From Methanosphaera sp. SHI613 (GTDB lineage Archaea > Methanobacteriota > Methanobacteria > Methanobacteriales > Methanobacteriaceae), in contig MVJJ01000170.1 of assembly GCA_003266145.1 (NCBI GenBank), forward strand, positions 1 to 33,185: DNA of 33,185 bases, in the 5' to 3' direction. The notes beneath the pieces are model-generated. The model did no database searches and had not been told where the DNA came from. It saw nothing but the letters and a program-made list of their open reading frames with translations. Shown here one piece after another: positions 8,200-16,140 of this stretch. The first letter of the stretch is position 1; each line of letters begins with the position of its first letter. A program made the position numbers and the translations under genes.

Positions 8200-8933
8200 A
8201 TGGATGTGATTACATTGGATGATGATTTTTTTAAATTTGAAGATAAAGTAGATTTTCCGTTTTATAATCAAATACCAAGTTTTACAATAAAAGATAAGAT
8301 AGTGTGGATTGTAGCATTATTGGTTTTTGCATATCTGCTATTTCCGCTCTTTCCTTCCGTATTATGGATTTGCCAGATAGGGTAATGCCTATATTGTATT
8401 GTGTAGTTTTACTATTGCCTGTGTTATATTCAACTAAAGGAAAAATTGGATTGGTCTTTAAAAAGCCGAAAAAAGGCGATTTGAAACTAATTGTAGTATC
8501 ATTTATTGGTTATTATGTTTTTGTATTGCTGTTGTTTTTTATACTAAGTCATTTTGGTTTTTCTTTTGAGAATAACTCCTCAACGGTTGGTAATTCAGTG
8601 CAAATCTTGGACATGATTCTACTTCTGATACAACTTATAGGAGAAGAACTATTCAAATTCATGATACTGATTTTGGTGATGTCTGTAATATATAAATCAA
8701 CAAATAAGAGAAAAACTTCCATAATCGTGGGTGTGATAGTGACATTATTCCTATTTGGAATAGTGCATGTTGGAGCTTATAATTTCAACATGCTTCAATG
8801 TTTAGGATTAATCGGTCTTGGATCAATATTCTATCTATATCCATATTTGAAGACAAAAAACTTAACGCTTGCATATATAGTGCATGTTCTAATCGACCTT
8901 CTTCCTACCCTTGTGTTCATGGGATTATTGTAA
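8200..8933 (+). pseudogene. CPBP-family intramembrane protease, broken by a frameshift
   Basis: Two overlapping frames together make one membrane protein. Frame A (8200-8385, ATG) encodes the start, with FKFEDKVDFPFYNQIPSFT and the first membrane helix. Frame B (8304-8933) continues with LPDRVMPILYCVVLLLPVLY, several helices, and the CPBP (type II CAAX protease-like) signature elements: EELFKF near 8645, FGIVHVGAYN near 8755 and HVLIDLLP near 8885. Frame B lies one base earlier than frame A, so a single-base loss between about 8320 and 8385 explains the break; the run GTTTTTG (8322-8328) is a candidate site. The usual EExxxR arginine is replaced by phenylalanine/lysine (EELFKF), so activity was perhaps already weak. 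The gene could also be intact in the cell if this is a sequencing error. An upstream TTG with a better ribosome site (8179) hits a stop after four codons, perhaps a second lesion. Confidence 0.7.
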
Positions 8934-8948
8934 AACAAGAAGAGAATA

Positions 8949-8975
8949 AAATGTCTATTGACATTTAATTTTTTT
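8949..8975 (+). terminator. Hairpin terminator after the CPBP gene
   Basis: AAATGTC (8949-8955) and GACATTT (8960-8966) form a perfect 7-base stem with loop TATT, followed by AATTTTTTTATTTC. It lies 16 bases after the stop at 8933. Confidence 0.6.
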
Positions 8976-9104
8976 ATTTCTCTATTATTTTTTTTGTTTC
9001 TAATTTTTTTTGTCTTTTGTTCTATATTTTTTACGGTGTTATTCTTGCTTTTTAATAATAAAAACTATTATAAATAATTATTAAGATAAGTTATTATAGA
9101 TAAC

Positions 9105-9923
9105 ATGAGAATTAGACAGATAATTATAGAATCACTTAAAATGCCATTCACAGATTTTAAAGCATTCCTTGTGGTATATTTATTAATGTTTTCATGTGAA
9201 ATATTAAGTTATATATTGCGTTTGCTTCCTGTGGATGATTATTATTTGGGATGGTTTATCTTAAAAACTGTTGTATCATTAATGATGCTTGGAATAAGTA
9301 TGAATATTGTTCAGAAGGTTGTTTTTGGCAAATCATTACATTTTAATATTAAACATCATTTGGTTGAAGGATTTAATGAATATGTTCTTACGTTGTATTA
9401 CATTTTAATTCCATCTCTGTTAAGTATCCTATTATTGGGACCAACAGGCCTATATTTTAATGTAATTCATGTATATGAATATATTCTCGATATGGATATT
9501 AACGTAGCATCTTCAACGGTAATGGAACTATTACATTTTCTGCCTGAGTCCATGAACATAAATCTTTATCACAGCATTCAGTTACATTTATTAATTACAT
9601 TATTCCTATTTGTACTTTTCACATCCTTTTCTTATATCGGAAGAATACTGATGTTCAAATTTGGAAGTTTAAAAGTAGCATGTGATCTGCGAATCATATT
9701 GCGTGTTGTACGTAAAATGGGGTATGGACATTTCATGAAATTCGTGCTTATATTTACGTTGATTGTGGTAGTTGTAGTAAATTTCTTGATATACTTGGAT
9801 ATCTTTATTGATGATGTTTTCATATCGGCATTTTTTGAGGTATTCCTGTTGTTATTTTCATCAAATTCATTTTATAAATTGTTCTTCAATGCAGATATGG
9901 AACTATTTAAAAAAAGTGAATAA
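9105..9923 (+). CDS. DUF4013-like polytopic membrane protein
   Basis: A 272-residue integral membrane protein with about six hydrophobic segments (roughly 20-38, 50-68, 95-118, 160-182, 208-232, 236-255). The opening IIIESLKMPFTDFKAFLVVYLLM and the loop LHFNIKHHLVEGFNEYVLTLYYILIP in short pieces resemble DUF4013, a family abundant in Methanobacteriales with no known function. There is no signal peptide and no catalytic motif. The ATG at 9105 has no clear Shine-Dalgarno; the TATA-like TTATAAATAATT near 9069-9080 is about 25-30 bases upstream, so the mRNA may be leaderless. It stands alone, between terminator-like hairpins on each side. The family call is tentative; the membrane topology is clear. 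Confidence 0.72.
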   Translation: MRIRQIIIESLKMPFTDFKAFLVVYLLMFSCEILSYILRLLPVDDYYLGWFILKTVVSLMMLGISMNIVQKVVFGKSLHFNIKHHLVEGFNEYVLTLYYILIPSLLSILLLGPTGLYFNVIHVYEYILDMDINVASSTVMELLHFLPESMNINLYHSIQLHLLITLFLFVLFTSFSYIGRILMFKFGSLKVACDLRIILRVVRKMGYGHFMKFVLIFTLIVVVVVNFLIYLDIFIDDVFISAFFEVFLLLFSSNSFYKLFFNADMELFKKSE

Positions 9924-9940
9924 TGCTATTTGGGCAAATG

Positions 9941-9975
9941 AGGATATTCTTTTTTTTAAGGAATATCTTTTTAAA
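9941..9975 (+). terminator. Hairpin terminator after the DUF4013-like gene
   Basis: GATATTC (9943-9949) pairs with GAATATC (9961-9967), extended by a G-U and an A-T pair, and is followed by TTTTTAAATTCTATTTTTTC. The loop itself contains a run of T. Confidence 0.55.
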
Positions 9976-10106
9976 TTCTATTTTTTCATGAATTCTTTTT
10001 TTAAACATATTTTTTCTCATGTCAATCTGTCACTAAAAAAATATAGAAATAATAAGCAACATAACTATACTATAATAATTTATAATTTATGTGGAGAGTA
10101 ATTTAA

Positions 10107-11075
10107 TTGAAATTTTCTTTAGAATTATTGCCTAACGAATCAATAGACAATATTCTTGAATTAATTAAGATAGCTGAGGATATTGGATTTGAAAATGTAT
10201 GGATAACTGACCATTATAACAATAAGAACGTATTTGAGGTACTGGCATTGGCTGCATATGAAACCAGTACAATACACATGGGTTCCGGTGTATCAAATCC
10301 ATTTATCAGAAATCCGGTTACAATAGCACAGGCAACCACGACTCTTGACGAAATATCAGATGGTAGAGCACTACTCGGAATAGGTCCTGGTGATAAGGCA
10401 ACGATGAACACATTGGGCATAGGGTGGAACAAGCCATTGGCAACAGTAAAGAATGCTGTATGTCTAATAAGGGACGTCATTGAAGGTAAAGAGGTCAAGA
10501 ATGGGGCAAAACTCACAGGTACAGGTAAAATTCAGGATAAAATACCAATATATGTGGGAGCTCAGGGACCAAGAATGCTCGAATTATCAGGTCAGATTGC
10601 CGATGGAAGTCTTGTCAACGCTTCAAGTCCGAAAGACTTCGAACATGCCATACCATTAATCAAAAAAGGAATATCAAATTCAACGAATTCAGATAAAGAT
10701 TTCAACTTTGCAGCATATACCGCATGCAGTGTTGATGATGACCCTGTTTCAGCATTCAACCAAACGAAGATCGTAGTGGCATTTATCATAGCGGGTGCTC
10801 CAAAGGTCGTACTCGATAGGCATGAAATCGATGTGGATAAGGCAAATCTCATAAAGCAACACCTGTCAAACAATGACTTTAAAAATGCAATAGCTTGTGT
10901 GGATGAGGCTATGGTTAACGCATTCAGTGTATGGGGAACACCTTCTCAGATAAATGATAAGATAGAATTATTGCAGGGTATGGGCGTCAATGAATTTGTT
11001 GTAGGTTCACCTATAGGAAAAGATAGAATAAAATCACTTAAACTACTTGAAGATGTGGTAAACTCATTTAATTAA
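10107..11075 (+). CDS. mer: F420-dependent 5,10-methylenetetrahydromethanopterin reductase
   Basis: Mer reduces methylene-tetrahydromethanopterin to methyl-tetrahydromethanopterin with reduced F420, a cytoplasmic step of the methanogenesis C1 pathway. The 322-residue sequence is a complete luciferase-like TIM barrel: MKFSLELLPNESIDNILEL at the start, FENVWITDHYNN (29-40), the conserved IHMGSGVSNPFIRNPVTIAQ region, GRALLGIGPGDKATMNTLG, IPIYVGAQGPRMLELSG and the C-terminal GVNEFVVGSPIG. Start is TTG 10107 with GGAGA at 10093-10097. A TATA-like TATACTATAATAATTT lies near 10066-10081. The radical SAM gene follows after 11 bases or less, suggesting one transcript. A 13-base sequence shared with the hcp/trmB operator lies at 10028-10040. 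Confidence 0.97.
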   Translation: MKFSLELLPNESIDNILELIKIAEDIGFENVWITDHYNNKNVFEVLALAAYETSTIHMGSGVSNPFIRNPVTIAQATTTLDEISDGRALLGIGPGDKATMNTLGIGWNKPLATVKNAVCLIRDVIEGKEVKNGAKLTGTGKIQDKIPIYVGAQGPRMLELSGQIADGSLVNASSPKDFEHAIPLIKKGISNSTNSDKDFNFAAYTACSVDDDPVSAFNQTKIVVAFIIAGAPKVVLDRHEIDVDKANLIKQHLSNNDFKNAIACVDEAMVNAFSVWGTPSQINDKIELLQGMGVNEFVVGSPIGKDRIKSLKLLEDVVNSFN

Positions 11076-11086
11076 GGATGTATAAT

Positions 11087-12193
11087 ATGCAAGTACAGAA
11101 AATAAATAAACAAATCAGGGAAAAATCCATCACTAACCTTAAAAATAAGATGGAAAAGAAAAAGAATAAAAAGCCGATAGAAGCATACGCTGCAAGTTGG
11201 GCTGGAGAGGACAGATTATATGACTGTGTAGGTTACACGATTTTCATCGTACTTCCGACAAGCGGCTGCCAATGGGCAAGAGTTAGCGGTGGATGTACCA
11301 TGTGTAGTTATATCGCTGATTCACCATTATGCGATATTTCAGATGAAGACCTCATAAGAATCTTTGATAGCCAATGGAATAAACAGCTGGACAAGGTTGA
11401 TTTTGACTCATTGGATAATGTAGCAGTTAAACTATTTGTATCTGGTAGTTTTCTAAATACTAATGAAATACCTCCAAAAGTACAGGAATATATCTTCAAT
11501 AAATTCAACAAATACGATAATTTAAAAGAGGTAATTGTTGAATCAAAGCCCGAATTCATTGATGAAGAATCACTTATTCGACTAGCATCACTGATACCTG
11601 ATAAAATATTTGAGATTGGTATAGGTCTTGAGACTTCAAATGAAGAAACTCGCCAAAACAAGATAAACAAGGGAATAACTAACAAGGCATTCGAAGACTG
11701 CGTAAACATGATAAACAGTATCGAAGACTACGACATAAGAGCAAAGGCATATCTTCTCGTAAAACCGATTTTAATATCAGAACAGGAAGCAATCAACGAA
11801 TCGATAGAATCAGCAAAATATGCAAAGGAAGTAGGCGTAAGTCGTATAGCATACTGTCCGGCAACCGTTCATGCAGGAACATTGATGGATTCACTATGGA
11901 AGAAGGGTTCATACAATCCTCCATGGATATGGTCAACAGTAAAGATAATCAAAGAAGTACGAAAAAACGTCGACATACCAATGATTATGGACACTGCTGG
12001 CTTCGGCACAAGACGCGGACCATTCAACTGTAAAAAATGTAACTCCAAACTCAAGTCACTGATAATAGAATCCAACCTGACACAGGAAATACCAGAAGAG
12101 CTTGAAGAATTCACATGTGAATGTAAAGATAAATGGCTGGCAGATCTGGAGTTTGAAGATGTCCTTAACACCACCACAAATCCAAAAGGATGA
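11087..12193 (+). CDS. Archaeosine synthesis radical SAM enzyme (RaSEA-like)
   Basis: This 368-residue radical SAM protein matches the archaeal family (COG1244/TIGR01210) that includes RaSEA, which works with ArcS to turn a lysine adduct of preQ0 at position 15 of tRNA into archaeosine. The cluster-binding cysteines are C61, C70 and C73 (GCQWARVSGGCTMCSY), spaced CX8CX2C as in this family rather than CX3CX2C. Further features are LFVSGSFLNTNEIP, GIGLETSNEETR, and C-terminal cysteines (FNCKKCNSK, FTCECKD) that may bind a metal. I choose ATG 11087 over ATG 11078 because AAGGA (11074-11078) is 8 bases from it and would overlap the earlier one. The ribosome site lies in the mer stop, so translation is probably coupled with mer. 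T-rich runs after 12205 probably end the transcript. Confidence 0.88.
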   Translation: MQVQKINKQIREKSITNLKNKMEKKKNKKPIEAYAASWAGEDRLYDCVGYTIFIVLPTSGCQWARVSGGCTMCSYIADSPLCDISDEDLIRIFDSQWNKQLDKVDFDSLDNVAVKLFVSGSFLNTNEIPPKVQEYIFNKFNKYDNLKEVIVESKPEFIDEESLIRLASLIPDKIFEIGIGLETSNEETRQNKINKGITNKAFEDCVNMINSIEDYDIRAKAYLLVKPILISEQEAINESIESAKYAKEVGVSRIAYCPATVHAGTLMDSLWKKGSYNPPWIWSTVKIIKEVRKNVDIPMIMDTAGFGTRRGPFNCKKCNSKLKSLIIESNLTQEIPEELEEFTCECKDKWLADLEFEDVLNTTTNPKG

Positions 12194-12389
12194 TTAAATC
12201 ATAATCTTTTTTCCTATTTTTTTTCATTATTTAATTAGTAATCATAACTACTTATTTAAAATAAAATTGTATTCATATCTTATTCTCATATTATATTCTT
12301 CCAGATAGACTATAACTTACTAAAATTCAAAAATTGATTTAATTTTATCAAAAAAAGTTTTAGGTGGGGATGATTAAGGTTTTCCTTGT

Positions 12390-14330
12390 TCATACTTTTT
12401 GAACAGTCAATGTCGTTTTGGCGTTTGTAGCCAGGTATGCTTTATGTTCTTGAGTTTGTAATATAAGGTTATACGTTTTTGCTTTCAGATTGTTTGGAAG
12501 TGTAATGTCAAAGTTTATTGTACCATTTTCTATTTTAAAGAGTATCACCTTATTGTTTGAATCCTTAAGAGTTAATCCATTGATTTTTACACATGCCTTT
12601 GTTATTCCACTAACTTTCATATTGTTATCATCAATCAATTGTCCGGTTACTTTAGCAATAGCTGATTTCGTGGTTACTGGATTTAATATTATCTTTGTTG
12701 TTATCGGAGTTATCGTAAACGCTTTGTTCAAATTCTGTCGGTAGTTGCTTCTAATATATGACACTGTCAACGTGTAGTTGTTAGGCGAATATCGTTTATC
12801 AAGTGTTAATGTTGACGTTCCATCTTTAACAGCGGTCTTGATGATATTGTTCTTATCGTCTTTTAGGGTTACTCCGTTAATCTTATAAATCAGCACTCCC
12901 TCGTTTACCTTGCTGTTGTTTGATATGAAGTTAACGTTTGTCGTTATCTGCAGTCTATTGGCGTATCTGCTGTTAACCGTCGGATTTAATCTAACTAAAT
13001 TGGCGTTAATTCTTGATTCGGTGCTGGTGGCATCTTTATAATACTCATTGCCGACGTACTTTGCCGTATATGTGAAGTTGTTTCTCCAAATGTATGGTAA
13101 TGTATAGGTGTAAGTTGCTATGCCATTTACTACTTTTGCTTTTATGACTTTATTATTAGCATCCTTTAATGTTTGACCGTTTATCTTAAATATTACATTG
13201 GATTCGCTTAGCTTATTTGACAAGTCATCCATTACATTAGCCTTCAATGTCACCTTATTTCCGTTTGCAGATACGTTGTCTGTTGTTATGCTTGTTTTTA
13301 TGTTTTTGTCTCTATATTTGTATGTTGCTGCATGTAGTTTATTGTTTATGATTGGTATCTGTGATGCTTTTATGATTCGACCGGTAATGTTAAAGTCGTT
13401 GCAGTATCTTTTGGAGTTGCATCCAACGTATCTTCCATCATCATTAGCCAGATATACATTGATTGTCCTTTCATGATTTTTATGAATATACTCCAGGGTT
13501 GTTATTTGACTACGTAGCGTACCATATCTATCATGGGATGCAAGGTATCTTGTCGCATCACTCAAGTTCGTGGTTGACGTGGTGGATATATAGTTTCCCT
13601 TACGGTAATATGTCGGATCGTTTGGACATACGATGTACTCTCCACTTTTCAATACGCCCATCTCCTTGGTATACTTTCCATAGAAGTATTGTATTGCCGC
13701 ATACTCTCCTGTTGGGGCCTTGATAATAAAATGTCCTCTTCCAATGTTTTTCTTGATATTGAATATCTCATTTACTGACTGGACATCAATTTTGTTGTTG
13801 TTAATCATTCTCATGGCAATTGATTCAACCTTCTTGTTTTCAGTACCAGAATCCATTCCTCCGGTTCCCGCTACCCATCCGTTAGGAGTCATCAATACGT
13901 GGAAGAAATAAGTTGAACGTGTCTTGAATTGTTTTACAGCACTATCATTTGTGATATATAAATCAAGTTTTGATGCTGCATCTAATCTGAAGGATATCGC
14001 GGTTTCATTTTCATTCTTTTGAACGATACTTGAACTACAATCACCTTCATTAATAAACTCATCATCCTCTTCTGATTCACCTTGGACGTTTTCAATAACT
14101 TCCTGTGAATTTTTAATCGTCAGGTCTTCCTGATTCTTTTTGATATTATCATTAACTTTTACTTCTGAATTATCTGCTGATTCGTAATTTACATTTTCAT
14201 TTTCTACTTCTTGAATATCCGTGGGTGTATCTGCAGTACCTGTATCTGTTGCAGATATAGCACTTAATGAAAGAAATACTAATGAAATTACAAGTAAGAT
14301 TATTATATTCTTATATTTATCATTAGACAT
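12390..14330 (-). CDS. Secreted Ig-repeat surface protein with an uncertain N-terminal domain
   Basis: A 646-residue exported protein of the adhesin-like type. It has a basic n-region and hydrophobic signal (MSNDKYKNIIILLVISLVFL, cleaved near SAISA, residue 27), an acidic Asn/Glu-rich linker (28-105), a globular domain (about 110-340) and three Ig-like repeats (345-440, 450-540, 543-646) that share the motif KINGxTLKDxxNK. The globular part has TPNGWVAGTGGMD (148-160), GRGHFIIKAPTGEYAAIQYF (197-216) and HDRYGTLRSQITTLEYI; these loosely recall N-terminal-nucleophile hydrolases of the acyltransferase/C45 group, but I see no convincing nucleophile, so no activity is claimed. There is no C-terminal membrane anchor or pseudomurein-binding repeat. 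The ribosome site GAGGGGA lies about 6 bases before the ATG. It converges with the radical SAM gene. Confidence 0.8.
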   Translation of the reverse strand: MSNDKYKNIIILLVISLVFLSLSAISATDTGTADTPTDIQEVENENVNYESADNSEVKVNDNIKKNQEDLTIKNSQEVIENVQGESEEDDEFINEGDCSSSIVQKNENETAISFRLDAASKLDLYITNDSAVKQFKTRSTYFFHVLMTPNGWVAGTGGMDSGTENKKVESIAMRMINNNKIDVQSVNEIFNIKKNIGRGHFIIKAPTGEYAAIQYFYGKYTKEMGVLKSGEYIVCPNDPTYYRKGNYISTTSTTNLSDATRYLASHDRYGTLRSQITTLEYIHKNHERTINVYLANDDGRYVGCNSKRYCNDFNITGRIIKASQIPIINNKLHAATYKYRDKNIKTSITTDNVSANGNKVTLKANVMDDLSNKLSESNVIFKINGQTLKDANNKVIKAKVVNGIATYTYTLPYIWRNNFTYTAKYVGNEYYKDATSTESRINANLVRLNPTVNSRYANRLQITTNVNFISNNSKVNEGVLIYKINGVTLKDDKNNIIKTAVKDGTSTLTLDKRYSPNNYTLTVSYIRSNYRQNLNKAFTITPITTKIILNPVTTKSAIAKVTGQLIDDNNMKVSGITKACVKINGLTLKDSNNKVILFKIENGTINFDITLPNNLKAKTYNLILQTQEHKAYLATNAKTTLTVQKV

Positions 14331-14670
14331 AACAATCCCCTCTTCTATTTAATTGTTATTATATCCTTTTTCATTCGTTGATATTATATTTATCTTATTT
14401 TTTCTAACTTAAATCATCTATATTCAATTATTGTAATAAATTGTTGCTTTTATTGGTATTATTTTTTTCAAAATAAATATTAAGCAACGTATCTTCAGCA
14501 GATATTCAAAACAAATGTATGATATCAATATTTTTTTTAAGAAAGAGGGGTCATGTCAAAAGATTAACTGTATTACATTGTAGATTAAGTGTATCAATGA
14601 TGTGGTTAAAATAATTGTTATTCACTTCAAATGGTTATTCAAAAAATATTTTCAAAAAAAAGGAATGAAT
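14331..14670. other. AT-rich gap upstream of the surface protein gene
   Basis: About 340 bases with no convincing gene. The part next to 14331 holds the surface protein's ribosome site (CCCCTC on the plus strand, 14337-14342) and its presumed promoter. A less AT-rich patch at 14541-14625 was examined as a possible small RNA, but no matched C and D boxes or stable fold were found. Confidence 0.45.
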
Positions 14671-14691
14671 TAGAATTAATATATAATTCTA
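14654..14691 (-). terminator. Hairpin terminator after hcp
   Basis: TAGAATTA (14671-14678) and TAATTCTA (14684-14691) form a perfect 8-base stem with a 5-base loop, overlapping the hcp stop codon. On the minus strand it is followed by ATTCATTCC and a run of T (14654-14661). Confidence 0.65.
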
Positions 14692-15987
14692 TCCTAATAT
14701 GTTTTTGATGTCTTCTTCAGGGGTTGATATAAGTTTTAGGTCAAAGTTGTCAACGAGTACTGTGAGTATGGTTTCATCTATCCAAGCAGGGAGAATTGGA
14801 CCGATGTGTATGTTGGTTAGTCCTAATGCCAGTAAACTCCAGAGGATTGATACTGCTTTTTGTTCCATCCAGCTTAGTACAAATGTAACAGGTAAGTCGT
14901 TTAATCCCATGTCAAATACTTCTGTAAGTGCAGTTAGTATTTCTGCTCCTACAATTGCATCGTTACATTGACCTAAATCGATATGTCTTGGTATGCCTTC
15001 AATGTCACCTAAGTCTAAATCGTTGAATCTGTATTTTCCACATCCAACTGATAATATTACAGTGTCTTCAGGTAATTGTTTTGCAAAGTCGGTGTAATAA
15101 CTCATTACAGGGTTTGGCACGTCACATCCTCCCATTACGAAGAATTGTTTGATTTTACCTGCAAGAACTAATTCCTTGATTTTGTCTGCCAGTGACAATA
15201 CGGTATCTTTTCCGAAACCGGTGGTGTATGTTGATTTATCCTCTTCTTCTTCAAGTTCTGGTAATGCAAGTGCCTGTTCGATTATTTCTGAGAAGTCATA
15301 ATCATCGATGTGTGGTACTTCCGGAAGTTGTGCTATACCTGAGGTGTATATGCGGTCTGCATAACTTTCTTTAGGTATTAATCCACAGTTTGTAGTTACA
15401 AGTACAGGTATTTCATATTTTTCAAAGATTTCCTTCTGGTCAAACCATGGTCCGCCCAGTTGACCTTTTAAGTGTTCGTATTTGTTGAGGCCAGGATATC
15501 CATGTGCTATCAGCATTTCACTGTGGGTGTAAATGTTTATTCCTTTTCCTTCTGTCTGTTTTAATAATTCTTCAAGTACCTTTAGGTCGTGACCTGTAAC
15601 GAGTATTCCATGACCTTTGCTTGCACCTTTTTGTACTTCTTTAGGTTCAGGTTCTCCGTAGTTTTCAATGTGTGCTCTTTTAAGTCCGTCCATAGCTTTG
15701 ATGTTTATTTCACCGGCTTCTAATGCCATGTCTACAAAACTCTGAATATCAAAGTTTACGTTTGTTAGTGTTGAGTATAATGCTTTTGTTATGAATTTGT
15801 TTATTTCTTCATCACTTTTTCCAAATTCTTCCATCTGGTAGTTGTATGCGGCTATTCCTTTAGCAGCAAATATTAGGTTGTCCTGTAATCTTGCCAGTGT
15901 TTCGTTTTTTCCACACATTCCTACTTTTGTACATCCTTCACCTTTCATTGCTTGTGAACATTGGTAACAAAACATATTGTCATTCAT
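14689..15987 (-). CDS. hcp: Hybrid cluster protein (hydroxylamine reductase), class III
   Basis: Hcp is a cytoplasmic iron-sulfur protein that reduces hydroxylamine in vitro and acts as a nitric oxide reductase or nitrosylase in stress responses. The 432-residue length lacks the long helical insert of the bacterial forms, as in the short class III of archaea and anaerobes. The N-terminal cluster ligands are C7, C10, C19 and C25. Hybrid-cluster ligands are visible in GHDLKVLEE, TTNCGLIP, GGCDVPNP, VGCGKYRFND and SWMEQKAV. ATG 15987 has AGGTGAT 7 bases upstream (15994-16000) and a TATA-like element at 16032-16041. It diverges from a TrmB-type regulator across 153 bases with a perfect dyad in the middle, pointing to local control. 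In a strict anaerobe it likely handles reactive nitrogen or oxygen. Confidence 0.96.
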   Translation of the reverse strand: MNDNMFCYQCSQAMKGEGCTKVGMCGKNETLARLQDNLIFAAKGIAAYNYQMEEFGKSDEEINKFITKALYSTLTNVNFDIQSFVDMALEAGEINIKAMDGLKRAHIENYGEPEPKEVQKGASKGHGILVTGHDLKVLEELLKQTEGKGINIYTHSEMLIAHGYPGLNKYEHLKGQLGGPWFDQKEIFEKYEIPVLVTTNCGLIPKESYADRIYTSGIAQLPEVPHIDDYDFSEIIEQALALPELEEEEDKSTYTTGFGKDTVLSLADKIKELVLAGKIKQFFVMGGCDVPNPVMSYYTDFAKQLPEDTVILSVGCGKYRFNDLDLGDIEGIPRHIDLGQCNDAIVGAEILTALTEVFDMGLNDLPVTFVLSWMEQKAVSILWSLLALGLTNIHIGPILPAWIDETILTVLVDNFDLKLISTPEEDIKNILG

Positions 15988-16031
15988 TTTATAATCACCT
16001 ATTAATTTATTACTATTATTTTATGAATACT

Positions 16032-16084
16032 GACTATATAATATTATGTCACTAAAAAAGTGAATTTGAAACAAAGTATATATG
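16032..16084. promoter_or_regulatory. Divergent hcp/trmB promoter region with a central dyad operator
   Basis: TCACT (16049-16053) and AGTGA (16059-16063) form a perfect dyad around AAAAA. It sits between the hcp TATA-like element (CTATATAAT on the plus strand, 16034-16042) and the trmB TATA-like element (AGTATATATGC, 16075-16085), about 7 and 11 bases from them. That position fits an activator or repressor site acting on both promoters; the TrmB-type protein encoded alongside is the natural candidate to bind it. Confidence 0.55.
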
Positions 16085-16140
16085 CTCTAAGAAACATAAC
16101 TTTACAAAGACAGGAGTTATAATTTAGGGGATTAATTATC

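Noticed and set aside
8304..8385. Programmed -1 ribosomal frameshifting in the CPBP gene
   Set aside because: The shift direction fits -1, but no proper slippery heptamer (X XXY YYZ) is in phase; the nearest run reads G GTT TTT. Mutation or sequencing error is simpler.
9808..10101. Hydrophobic plus-strand frame after the DUF4013-like gene
   Set aside because: It overlaps the end of a better gene in another frame, crosses a hairpin terminator and T-rich runs, and has no ribosome site.
14541..14625. Possible C/D box small RNA in the less AT-rich patch
   Set aside because: One imperfect C-box-like ATGATGT was found but no matched D box (CTGA) at a suitable distance and no terminal stem.
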